Of a stretch of 64,000 nt of DNA, positions 18,460 through 26,600 are shown piece after piece. Below the pieces are notes generated by a model that was not told where the DNA came from, ran no database searches, and saw nothing but the letters and a program-made list of their open reading frames with translations. The position numbers were made by a program, and so were the translations under genes. The DNA is from Demequina lignilytica (GTDB lineage Bacteria > Actinomycetota > Actinomycetes > Actinomycetales > Demequinaceae). Position 1 is the first letter of the stretch, and every line of letters starts with the position of its first letter. Location: contig NZ_JAUHPX010000004.1 in NCBI RefSeq assembly GCF_030418305.1, forward strand, positions 124,001 to 188,000, given 5' to 3'.

Positions 18460-19770
18460 ATGAACACCGAGGTCAACCGCAGGCTCGTCATCATCGTCCG
18501 GGCCGACCCCGTCATCTGCGGCCACTCCGGCGAGGCCCGCAACCTCGCCGAGGTCGCGCTCACCCGTGGCTTCGACGACGTCCGGATCGTCACCTGGCCC
18601 CTCGATCGGCTCGAGGAGACCGGCCTGCCCCTCAAGCCCATGGACACCGTCCTGCCCTACTCCCCCGGCATCACCGTCGAACGCCCGGGGCCCGTGGGCG
18701 GCTACAAGATCCCCGACGGCCGCTACCTCGCCGGCATGGTCGGGCGCCTGGTGGAGCTCTTCACGGACGGCGTCCCGACCGTCGCGATGAGCCTGTACCT
18801 CCACCCGCACACCACCGCCGTCGCGGAGGCGCTGCGCATCGCGCGGTCGACCGGCCTGCCGGTCAACGTCACCACCATCGCGGAGGCGGTCGGCTCCGAC
18901 ATCACGGACGTGGTGCGGTCGGCCGTCGACCACGGCGAGTTCGGAGCGGCCGCCGCGGTGCTGTCGAACTACCTGTCCCAGGACCTGTGCGTCGCGGTCT
19001 CCGAGTACACCAAGCAGGTGATCGTGGAGTCCGCGGCGGAGCTCGACGCCGTGTACGGCACGGCGTTCGCCCCGCAGTGCGACGCCCGGGTGAAGATCTC
19101 GTACCCCGCGATCGACACCTCGGCGTACCTCGCCCTGGACGAGGAGGAGACGGCGCGGGTGCTCGCGGACCGCGGCCTCGAGCGCGGACGCTACGTGCTG
19201 TACCTGTCCCGCCTCCAGAAGGCCAAGGGCGTGGACGACCTGATCCGCGGGTTCGCCGCCTCCGAGGCCTGCGAGACGCAGACCCTGGTGATCGCGGGAC
19301 GCGGGCCGGACCTGGGGTACTTCCAGGAGGTCGCCGCGCGCACCACCGCCGCGTCACGCATCATCTTCCTGCAGGACGTGGGCGACGAGGAGAAGCCGCA
19401 TCTGATGGCGGCGTGCTCCGCGTACGCGCTCCCGTCGAAGCCCGCGCCGGAGTTCACCGAGACGTTCGGCATCGCGCTGGTCGAGAAGATGCTCGCCGGC
19501 GGCGGACCCGTCATCACCTGCGACACCGGCGGCATCCTCGAGGCGGTGGGCGACACCGCGGTGGTGGTGCCGTCCGGCGACCCGTCGGCGCTGACCGTGG
19601 CGCTCAACGTGTGCGCCGGCGGGATCGACGACGCCGAGGCGGAGTGGTGGCAGCACCGCGCCCGTGAGCACGCGATGCAGTTCGACCGCGTCAACGTGTT
19701 CGACCGCCTGTTCGGCTACCTGCACACCGAGCCGTCCCTGGTGGCCAGCCCCAGCCGCGTCCGGATCTGA
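18460..19770 (+). CDS. Glycosyltransferase family 4 (GT-B fold)
   Basis: 436 aa cytoplasmic retaining glycosyltransferase. The C-terminal Rossmann half is clear: YVLYLSRLQKAKGVDDLIRG, then VIAGRGPDLGY and PAPEFTETFGIALVEKMLAGG with the nucleotide-binding Glu pattern EX7E (ETFGIALVE). Acceptor and donor are unknown. AAGGAGGTG precedes the ATG. It is co-transcribed with GH92, so building and trimming of a mannose-containing glycan or glycoside may be coupled (inference). A strong hairpin follows it. Confidence 0.85.
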   Translation: MNTEVNRRLVIIVRADPVICGHSGEARNLAEVALTRGFDDVRIVTWPLDRLEETGLPLKPMDTVLPYSPGITVERPGPVGGYKIPDGRYLAGMVGRLVELFTDGVPTVAMSLYLHPHTTAVAEALRIARSTGLPVNVTTIAEAVGSDITDVVRSAVDHGEFGAAAAVLSNYLSQDLCVAVSEYTKQVIVESAAELDAVYGTAFAPQCDARVKISYPAIDTSAYLALDEEETARVLADRGLERGRYVLYLSRLQKAKGVDDLIRGFAASEACETQTLVIAGRGPDLGYFQEVAARTTAASRIIFLQDVGDEEKPHLMAACSAYALPSKPAPEFTETFGIALVEKMLAGGGPVITCDTGGILEAVGDTAVVVPSGDPSALTVALNVCAGGIDDAEAEWWQHRAREHAMQFDRVNVFDRLFGYLHTEPSLVASPSRVRI

Positions 19771-19778
19771 CACCGACG

Positions 19779-19812
19779 ACGATGCCCGCCGCGTCCGCGC
19801 GGCGGGCATCGT
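19779..19812. terminator. Bidirectional hairpin between GT4 and the GlpR/SepX-like gene
   Basis: Perfect 15 bp arms, ACGATGCCCGCCGCG and CGCGGCGGGCATCGT, around a 4 nt loop. It lies between two convergent genes and could end both transcripts. Its left edge contains GACGATGC, eight of the nine bases of the dispersed word described in the findings. Confidence 0.7.
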
Positions 19813-19870
19813 GGCGTCCGGGGGCGCACAGCCGTCGGGACGATGCGACGGTCGGGCGAGGAGCCCGCGC

Positions 19871-20851
19871 TCAGGCCGAGCGGGAGGTGCGGCGCGCGAG
19901 GATCTGCTCGAGCGACGTCGTGGTGGTCGCCGCCGGCTCGTCCGTCGCGGACGCGGCGGGCGCCTCGGCGGGGCGGTACGACGCCGCGGCGATGTCCTCG
20001 TCCGCCAGCGGTCGCGCCTGGGCCTGACGCACCTCGGGCTTGAGCGTGTAGCTCGGCGCGGGCATCTCGCGCGGGCTCCAGGCGGCAGACTCCTCCGCCG
20101 CGGGGGCCGACGAGGCGGCAGGCGCCTGCACGGCGGCGGGCGCCGGCACCGAGAGCGGCTTGAGGTCGGCCGACGTGACCACACGGATCGCCTGCGTCTC
20201 GACATCCGACGGCTGGGCGTCGCGACCGGCCGCACGCTCGCGCGTCACCTTGCGCAGGGCCTGGGTGGCGGTGGCGGCCGCGGAGACCTCACGGGCGACC
20301 ATCGCGATCCGCGCGTCGGCGCGACGCTGCGCGGAGGCGGCGCGTGCGCCCTGCACCATCACGCCCGCGAGCAGCGCCGTCGCTCCCGCACCGACGGCGA
20401 CATGAGCGGCGCCCAGGGCGACCAGGACCCACGCGGTCAGCGTGAGCGCGGTGACGCCCAGCGCGACGCGGGCGCGGCGGCGGGCGCGTGCCTTGCGCTC
20501 GGCGACGACCGCGGCACGGTCCTTGCGCATCGCGACCAGCTGGCGCTGGGCGGCGGTCGCGGCGCGGTCGATCGGGCCCGACGGACGGGACATCTGGTCC
20601 GCGCCGAGCTTCGCGATCGAGGCGCGCGCGGCACCCGTGACGAGCAGCGGGACCTCGCCCGAGTCGGAGCTGGGACGGTCGGCAGGGCGCTCGACGCGCT
20701 CGGCGGCGGTCTTCACCACGCGCATCTCCGCGGAGAAGCGGTCCTCCGTGCGCACGAGCGCGTAGTCGGAGCGCTCCTTGATCCGCTGGGGGATCACATA
20801 GGCGAGCACCATGCCGAGGGCGATGATCGCGAGCAGTCCAGCGGGAGGCAT
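19871..20851 (-). CDS. GlpR/SepX-like divisome membrane protein
   Basis: 326 aa with one hydrophobic segment at the extreme N-terminus (about 3-20) and a tight pair in the middle (about 127-168, ALGVTALTLTAWVLVALGA and the following helix). Its cytoplasmic linker and C-terminal tail are Ala/Pro-rich and disordered. This topology, and a place downstream of an MoeA/Glp gene and a RimJ-like GNAT, match GlpR of corynebacteria and SepX of Streptomyces, membrane proteins of the division machinery. The call rests on topology and synteny more than on motifs. Confidence 0.7.
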   Translation of the reverse strand: MPPAGLLAIIALGMVLAYVIPQRIKERSDYALVRTEDRFSAEMRVVKTAAERVERPADRPSSDSGEVPLLVTGAARASIAKLGADQMSRPSGPIDRAATAAQRQLVAMRKDRAAVVAERKARARRRARVALGVTALTLTAWVLVALGAAHVAVGAGATALLAGVMVQGARAASAQRRADARIAMVAREVSAAATATQALRKVTRERAAGRDAQPSDVETQAIRVVTSADLKPLSVPAPAAVQAPAASSAPAAEESAAWSPREMPAPSYTLKPEVRQAQARPLADEDIAAASYRPAEAPAASATDEPAATTTTSLEQILARRTSRSA

Positions 20852-20902
20852 GTGACGACGCTACGGCGGACGCCACCGCAACCGCGGGAGGCGCGCGGCG
20901 TG

Positions 20903-21478
20903 TCAGCCCTCAGGCTCCCAATATCGGCCGGTGCGCGGCTGATCTTGAGTTCGCGAGTAGACGATGTGGTCGCGCCACCCGCCGTCGATGTAGAGGAACG
21001 AGCGGCGCGGCCCGTCCAGGGTGAACCCGAGCTTCTCCGCCACCCGGCGGCTCGCCTGGTTCTCGGGACGCATCGCGACCTCGACCCGGTGCAGCCCCTG
21101 CGCGAAGGCGTGCTCGACCAGCATCGCGGCCGCCGTGGGCACGATCCCGAGGCCAGCATGCTCCCGGTCGAGCCAGTAGCCGAGCGAGCCCGAGCGCTGC
21201 GCACCCCACTCGACACCGGCCACCACCACGCGGCCCACCAGCGCGCCGTCGAGCTCGATCGCCATCGGCCATCCGGTCCCGAGCCTCCGCGCGCGGCGCT
21301 CGGAACGGATGAACTGCCGGAAGGAGACCGCCGGGATGGGCGCCTCGGGCGGCGCGGTCGCCTCCCAGGGCCGGAGCCAGTCGCGGTTGGCGCTGCGCAG
21401 CGCCGCCCACTCGTCCGCGTCGCGGACCCTCAGGGGTCGCACCCTGAGCGTGCCGCGGACCAGCTCCGGCTCCCCCAC
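20903..21478 (-). CDS. GNAT acetyltransferase, RimJ-like
   Basis: 191 aa. GNAT motifs are present: LRVRPLRVRDADEWAALR at the start, the SLGYWLDREHAGLGIVPTA acetyl-CoA region (with GLGI in place of the usual GxGxA) and HRVEVAMRPENQASRRVAEKLGF. RimJ/RimL members acetylate protein N-termini. The GTG at 21478 sits one base after the stop of the upstream glp/moeA-like gene, so the two are coupled. This order is conserved in actinobacteria. Confidence 0.88.
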   Translation of the reverse strand: MGEPELVRGTLRVRPLRVRDADEWAALRSANRDWLRPWEATAPPEAPIPAVSFRQFIRSERRARRLGTGWPMAIELDGALVGRVVVAGVEWGAQRSGSLGYWLDREHAGLGIVPTAAAMLVEHAFAQGLHRVEVAMRPENQASRRVAEKLGFTLDGPRRSFLYIDGGWRDHIVYSRTQDQPRTGRYWEPEG

Positions 21479-21479
21479 G

Positions 21480-22715
21480 TCAGTCGTCCCAGACGGTGCA
21501 GCGCACGAGGTCGCCGGGGTGGACCTCCGTGGTGCGGGCGTCGATCCACGCGATGCCGTCGGCCGCACCGAGCGACGCGAGCGTCGCCGCGCCGCCCTGC
21601 CCGGCGGGCGTCGCCGTCACGGAGCCCTGCCCGTCGACCCCCAGGCGCACCGGCACGGCATGCGCCGCAGCGTCCGGCGAGGCGAAGCCGGCGGTGAGAC
21701 GGGCTCGCACGCCGGGACGCAGATACTCGGCGAAGCCGCACATGCGCCGGAGCGCGGGCCTCACATAGGCCTCGAAAGCGAGCGCGGCGGCGGCGGGCGC
21801 ACCCGGCAGCGCGATCACCGGCACATGCCGGCCCAGGTCCTCGCCCACGACCGCGAGCGCGTGCCGCGAGCCCGGTCGGAAGGCCAGGTCCACGTCCTCG
21901 ACCCGGCCGAGCTGACGGAGGACGGCGACCACCGCATCGTCCCGGCCGTCGCTGAGGCCGCCGGTGGTGATCACCAGGTCGGCGCGCACCAGCTGATCCT
22001 CGATCGCGGTGCGCAGCGTCCGGCGATCGTCGTCGACGGCGGGGATCCGCACCGCGTGGGTGCCGGCGGACCTCGCGGCGACGGCGACCAGGCGCCCCGT
22101 CGCCTCCGGCACGCCGAGGAGACCGCCCGCGGTCTCGACCAGCTCGCCTCCCGTCGGGATCACCACCACGCGCGGCACCGGCCGGACCGCGAGCCGCGAC
22201 AACCCGAGCGACGCCGCGAGCGCGAGCTCGCGCCCACCCAGGCGGCGTCCCGCGGGCACCAGCACGGTCCCCGCCCGGGCGTCGGACCCGACCTCGCGGA
22301 CCCCGGAGCCCGCGCGCACCCGCTCCCGGATCTCAACGCGGGCCGCTCCCCCGTCGGTCGACGCGAGCGGGACCACCGCATCGGCCCCGCTCGGCAGCAG
22401 CATCCCGGACGACACGCGCGCCGCCGTCCCCGGCAGAAGCCGGCGCGGGCCGCGGTCGGAGAACGCGACGTCGTGCGACAGGGGCAGCGAGACGGGCGCC
22501 GCCTCGACGTCCTGCGCGAGCACCGCGAAGCCGTCGTGGGCGGCGCGCGGCGCGTCGGGAAGCGGGTGGTCCGCCACGAGCGGCTCGAGGAGCGTGGCCC
22601 CCGCGGCGTCGCCGACGAGGACCGTCAGCGGCTCGATGGGGGCGAGCGCGGCGGCGACCGCCGCGCGGTGCTCGTCGAGGCTGCGGCTGACCCGGCCGTC
22701 CATGCCGGTCAGCAT
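21480..22715 (-). CDS. glp: Gephyrin-like protein Glp / MoeA-family protein
   Basis: 411 aa with the MoeA fold: an N-terminal linker and domains, the MogA-like core (TTGGLSDGRDDAVVAVL) and the C-terminal barrel. The usual MoeA signature MDGYAV reads AHDGFAV. No other molybdenum cofactor gene is near, while a GNAT and a GlpR/SepX-like gene follow, as in the corynebacterial Glp-GlpR division system. I therefore prefer Glp over a molybdopterin molybdenumtransferase. AGGAG lies 8 bp before the ATG at 22715; a longer start at 22760 is less likely. Confidence 0.8.
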   Translation of the reverse strand: MLTGMDGRVSRSLDEHRAAVAAALAPIEPLTVLVGDAAGATLLEPLVADHPLPDAPRAAHDGFAVLAQDVEAAPVSLPLSHDVAFSDRGPRRLLPGTAARVSSGMLLPSGADAVVPLASTDGGAARVEIRERVRAGSGVREVGSDARAGTVLVPAGRRLGGRELALAASLGLSRLAVRPVPRVVVIPTGGELVETAGGLLGVPEATGRLVAVAARSAGTHAVRIPAVDDDRRTLRTAIEDQLVRADLVITTGGLSDGRDDAVVAVLRQLGRVEDVDLAFRPGSRHALAVVGEDLGRHVPVIALPGAPAAAALAFEAYVRPALRRMCGFAEYLRPGVRARLTAGFASPDAAAHAVPVRLGVDGQGSVTATPAGQGGAATLASLGAADGIAWIDARTTEVHPGDLVRCTVWDD

Positions 22716-22799
22716 GCGCGGTGCTCCTGGCGGGATTCCATGCGACGAGCCTAGGGACATGCCCCGAAGTGGAACAAAGATTTACCGAACTTTGGCACA

Positions 22800-23438
22800 A
22801 TGGCTCCCATGACGCCGATGTCCGAAGGCCACCTGCGTGCCCCCGAGCCGGACGAGGCGAAGGCGCACCTGCGAGCCGTGATCCGACGCGAGAGGCTCCA
22901 GCGGAGCGAGCGCCGCCGCCATGAGGCGGCGGCGGCCTTCCGCGACCACGTGCTCGCCCTGCCGGCGGTGCAGGCGGCCTCCTGCGTGTCCGTCTACGCG
23001 TCGCGGCCCCACGAGCCCAGCACCGGGCCCCTGATCGAGGCGCTGCATGTGCGCGGGGTCAGGGTGCTGATCCCGCTGCTCGGCGACGGCCTCCAGCGAG
23101 GCTGGGGCGTCTATCGCGGCGTGGACGACCTGGTCGAGCGTGCCCCGGGACGCCCTCCGGAGCCGTCCGGGGACTTCCTCGGCTCGGTGACCCTCGCGGA
23201 GGCCGACGTGATCGTGGTCCCGGCGCTCGCGGTCGACACGTCGGGCACCCGCCTCGGCCAGGGCGGAGGGTGGTACGACCGCGCCCTGGTCGACGCGAAG
23301 CCGGACGCGCCGGTGGTGGCGCTGACGTTCTCGGGCGAGGTGCGCGACGCCGCGACGGACCCGCTGCCGAGGGAGCCGCACGACCTGGGCGTGGACATGG
23401 TCATCACACCCGAGGGGGCATTCGAGCTCGGGGCGTAG
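22800..23438 (+). CDS. 5-formyltetrahydrofolate cyclo-ligase
   Basis: 212 aa enzyme that turns 5-formyl-THF into 5,10-methenyl-THF with ATP. The N-terminal basic helix (LRAVIRRERLQRSERRR) and the nucleotide/folate motif GTRLGQGGGWYDRAL are diagnostic. Three in-frame ATGs lie within the first seven codons and none has a clear Shine-Dalgarno sequence, so the exact start is open and the mRNA may be leaderless. It is divergent from glp, with 84 bp between, and followed 9 bp later by the FmdB gene. Confidence 0.92.
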   Translation: MAPMTPMSEGHLRAPEPDEAKAHLRAVIRRERLQRSERRRHEAAAAFRDHVLALPAVQAASCVSVYASRPHEPSTGPLIEALHVRGVRVLIPLLGDGLQRGWGVYRGVDDLVERAPGRPPEPSGDFLGSVTLAEADVIVVPALAVDTSGTRLGQGGGWYDRALVDAKPDAPVVALTFSGEVRDAATDPLPREPHDLGVDMVITPEGAFELGA

Positions 23439-23447
23439 AATACGCCC

Positions 23448-23654
23448 ATGCCTACCTACTCCTACGCGTGCACCGCGTGCTCACACGCGTTCGACGCGGT
23501 GCAGTCGATCCACGACTCAGCCCTGACCGAGTGCCCCGAGTGCACCGGTCCCGTCCGGAAGCAGTTCGGCTCGGTCGGCGTGACCTTCAAGGGCTCGGGC
23601 TTCTACCGCACGGACTCCCGCTCCGAGTCGAAGACCGCGTCCAGCTCCTCCTGA
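23448..23654 (+). CDS. FmdB-family zinc ribbon protein
   Basis: 68 aa. Two CxxC pairs (CTAC at 8-11 and CPEC near 29-32) form a zinc ribbon of the FmdB/CxxC_CXXC_SSSS family; the tail here is indeed Ser-rich (ASSSS). The family name comes from a gene next to formamidase, but the function of the actinobacterial copies is unknown. It sits directly behind the cyclo-ligase and is probably co-transcribed. Confidence 0.9.
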   Translation: MPTYSYACTACSHAFDAVQSIHDSALTECPECTGPVRKQFGSVGVTFKGSGFYRTDSRSESKTASSSS

Positions 23655-23669
23655 TCGCGGCGTCCCCGC

Positions 23670-26600
23670 TCACCAGTGCGGGGGACGCTCCCGCTTGATC
23701 TCGTCGTCGCGGCTCGAGCCGCCGGAGCCGCCCCACCCCTCGTCGATGTCCTCGCGCGCCCGCGTCGGGATGAGCGGACGGTCCGTGCCGCGCCACGCCG
23801 GGCGGATCGGCGGCGGGGAGGGCAGCGCGTCCTCGGCCTCGCCCTCGTCCTCCGGCTCCTCGGTCTCCTCCTCGGGGGCCGATGCGGGGGTCGAGTCGTC
23901 GTCGGATGAGGACTCAGCGTCCCGGGGCGGTGTCACAGGGGCCTCCTCGGAGGACTGAGCGTCCCGAGCGGGCTCGGGCTCGGGCTCGGGGGACGGTTCC
24001 GGTTCGGGGTCGGGCTCCGGCTCGGGCTCGGGCTCGGGGAGGTCGAGCGCGGGCTGGGTCTCCTGCGCGCGCGTGTGCCGGTCCACCAGCAGGTGCTCGG
24101 CGAGCATCACCGAGATCCCCAGGGTGACGTCGGGCGCCTCGACCACGGGCTCGGGCTCCGGGTCGGGCTCCGGCTCGGCGGCGACCAGGTGCTCGTCGCG
24201 CAGCGCGGGGATCGCCCCGGTGACGTCCTCGAGCGCGGCGACGTCGAACACCTCCTGCGCGGGCACGCGGATCGCCGAGGTCTCGACGCCGAGGTCGAGC
24301 GTCGGCTGCTCCCACACCAGCGGTCCGCGCCGGCCCTCGACGGCGTCGACGATCGCCGCTACGGCGGCGTCGGGGTCCATGAAGACGTCGAGCGTCCACA
24401 GCGAGACGACCGTCCAGCCGAGCGCCTCCAGCCCGCCGTACTGGTGCCGCATCCGGTCCCGCACGCTCGCGGCGCCGGCCTGCCCCGCATCGTCCGTCAC
24501 CACGGCGACCGTGTAGCCCCGGTCATGGCGCCCGCCCACGACGAGCGGGATCGCGTCGGCGCCCGCCCCGTAGCGCACGTGGACGGCGTAGCCCTGGGCG
24601 CGCAGCCGCGACGCGATGTCGGCCAGCAACCAGTCGCCGGGCGCGGGCTCGGGACGTTCGGCGGGCACGGGCGCGCCGTCGGCGGCGAGCAGGAGCTCGC
24701 GCAGCCCGTCGACCGCCTCCGACTCGGGGCCCTCGGCGATCGCGGCGAGCTGCTCCGCGTCGAGGGCCGTCACCACGGTGAGGCTCTCGTGAGTCGCGGC
24801 CAGCGCCTGGACCAGCGCCGGGACCCCGTGCGGCTCCGAGAGCGCGCCCAGGCGAGCCGGCAGCGTCCCCTCGGCGTCGCGCGCATAGCCGAGACTGAGG
24901 ATGACCTCGTCCACGTCGAGGCCCGCCGCGTTCGCGAGGGACACCACGGGCACCGTGTCGGCGAGCCGTGCGCCGCGCTCCTCGAGCGCGTCGCGCAGCC
25001 GCATCGCGTGCAGCTCGTTGCCCGCGACCACGGCGAGGCTGCGGCGCGGCATCTCGTGGACCAGCCGGTCGGCGCGCTCGATCACCGCCGCGACCTCGGC
25101 CCGGGTCGACTCGACGGTGCGGGAGCCGGCGACGGCGTGACCCACGGCGTCGACGTGCTGCACCCGGAGCCGGTCGGCCTCGCCCGCGGCCGGCAGGGAG
25201 CTGAGCGCGCGGCCGTAGGCCAGCGAGCCCAGCAGGGACGTGACGCGCGGGTCGCGCGGCTGCGGCGCGGCGTGCAGCGCGACGCGCGGCAGGAGGTCGG
25301 CGAACGTGGCCACCGCGGAACGGGTCGCCGACTCGGCGTCGGCGACCACGACCACCTGGCGGGCGCGCGCGAGCGTCGGCACGGTCTCCGCGAGCGCCAG
25401 CGACTCCGAGGCGAACACCACCGCGAGGTCGACGCAGCGGGTCGGCGGGGCGAGCCGCGACACCTGCTCGGCGGTCGCGAGGGTGACGGGTCGCAGCGCG
25501 GTCACGAGCGGGCCGTGGTCTCGCCACAGCTCTCGGTACGGCGCGTCGGCACCCTCGACGAGGGTCGCGAACAGGTCGCGCGCGAGGTCGGGGTGCTTGG
25601 CGATCGCGATGCGGCGGCGCTCCGCCACCGCTCGCATGAGCGGGCCCACCCGCGCAGCCGCGAAGTCATGGTCGCGGCGCAGGAACTCCTCGACCACGCG
25701 GCCGACGGCGCCCTCCTCGGTCAGGCGGGGGTCCGCCGAGACGATCGCGTCGAACGCCGCCGCCCACCACGCGAACTCGAGGTCGCGGCGCACCTGCTCG
25801 GGCGTGGCCTCGCGGGCGCGGAGGTCCTCGAGCAGCGGCCCGAGCCCGGCCTGCACCAGGTCGCGATCGACGGGGATCTCCTCGACGGCCTCGAGGGTGC
25901 CGGGCACCCCCTCCGCGAGGTGCTCGAGCACCTCGCGCACGCGCTCCCAGGGCTGATCCATGAGGTCGGTCTCGCCGGACACCTGGGCGACGGGCTGCGC
26001 GATGCGCTCCCAGAGCCGCTGCGCGCTCTCGACGCGATCGGCGAACAGGTCGAAGTCGGCGGGCACGAGCGGCCAGCCGCCGGCGCTGCAGTGCGCACGC
26101 CACCGCAGCGCCTGGGCGTGCGCGGCGACCAGGTGCTCGTGGATCTCGTCCTTGCTGCGCCCGGGCCGCAGCAGCTCCACCGCGCGACGGCGCAGCGCGC
26201 GCCGGTCGCGACGCGCCAGCTCCCCCGACTGCGCGGTGCCGGCGGGCGCGGTCGCGGCCACCAGGTCGTGCAGCGAACGGTGGAACACGGCCGGGGAGAA
26301 GATCTCGAGGGTGTCGCGCACGTCGGTGAACAGCGTGACCTGATCCGCCCAGGCCGCGACCGTCGGCGCCTCGTCCATGCCGGTCTCGTGCGCGGCCAGG
26401 CGGGCCTCGGCACGCATCTTCGGCAGGTGACGGACCACCAGGGTGGCCAGCGCCTCGTCGAGCCGCGCGCCCTCCGCGGGGTCCGACGTCACCTCCGACC
26501 ACCACGGGACCAGGGTGATCTCCGGCGTCTCCGGCGCCTCCTGCGCCTCCGGCTCGGGCTCGGGCGGCGCGATCGCCTCGACCAGCGCGTGCGTGACCGA

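Noticed and set aside
21480..22715. Molybdenum cofactor synthesis locus
   Set aside because: Only an MoeA-like gene is present, with a changed signature, and its neighbours match the Glp/GlpR division cluster.
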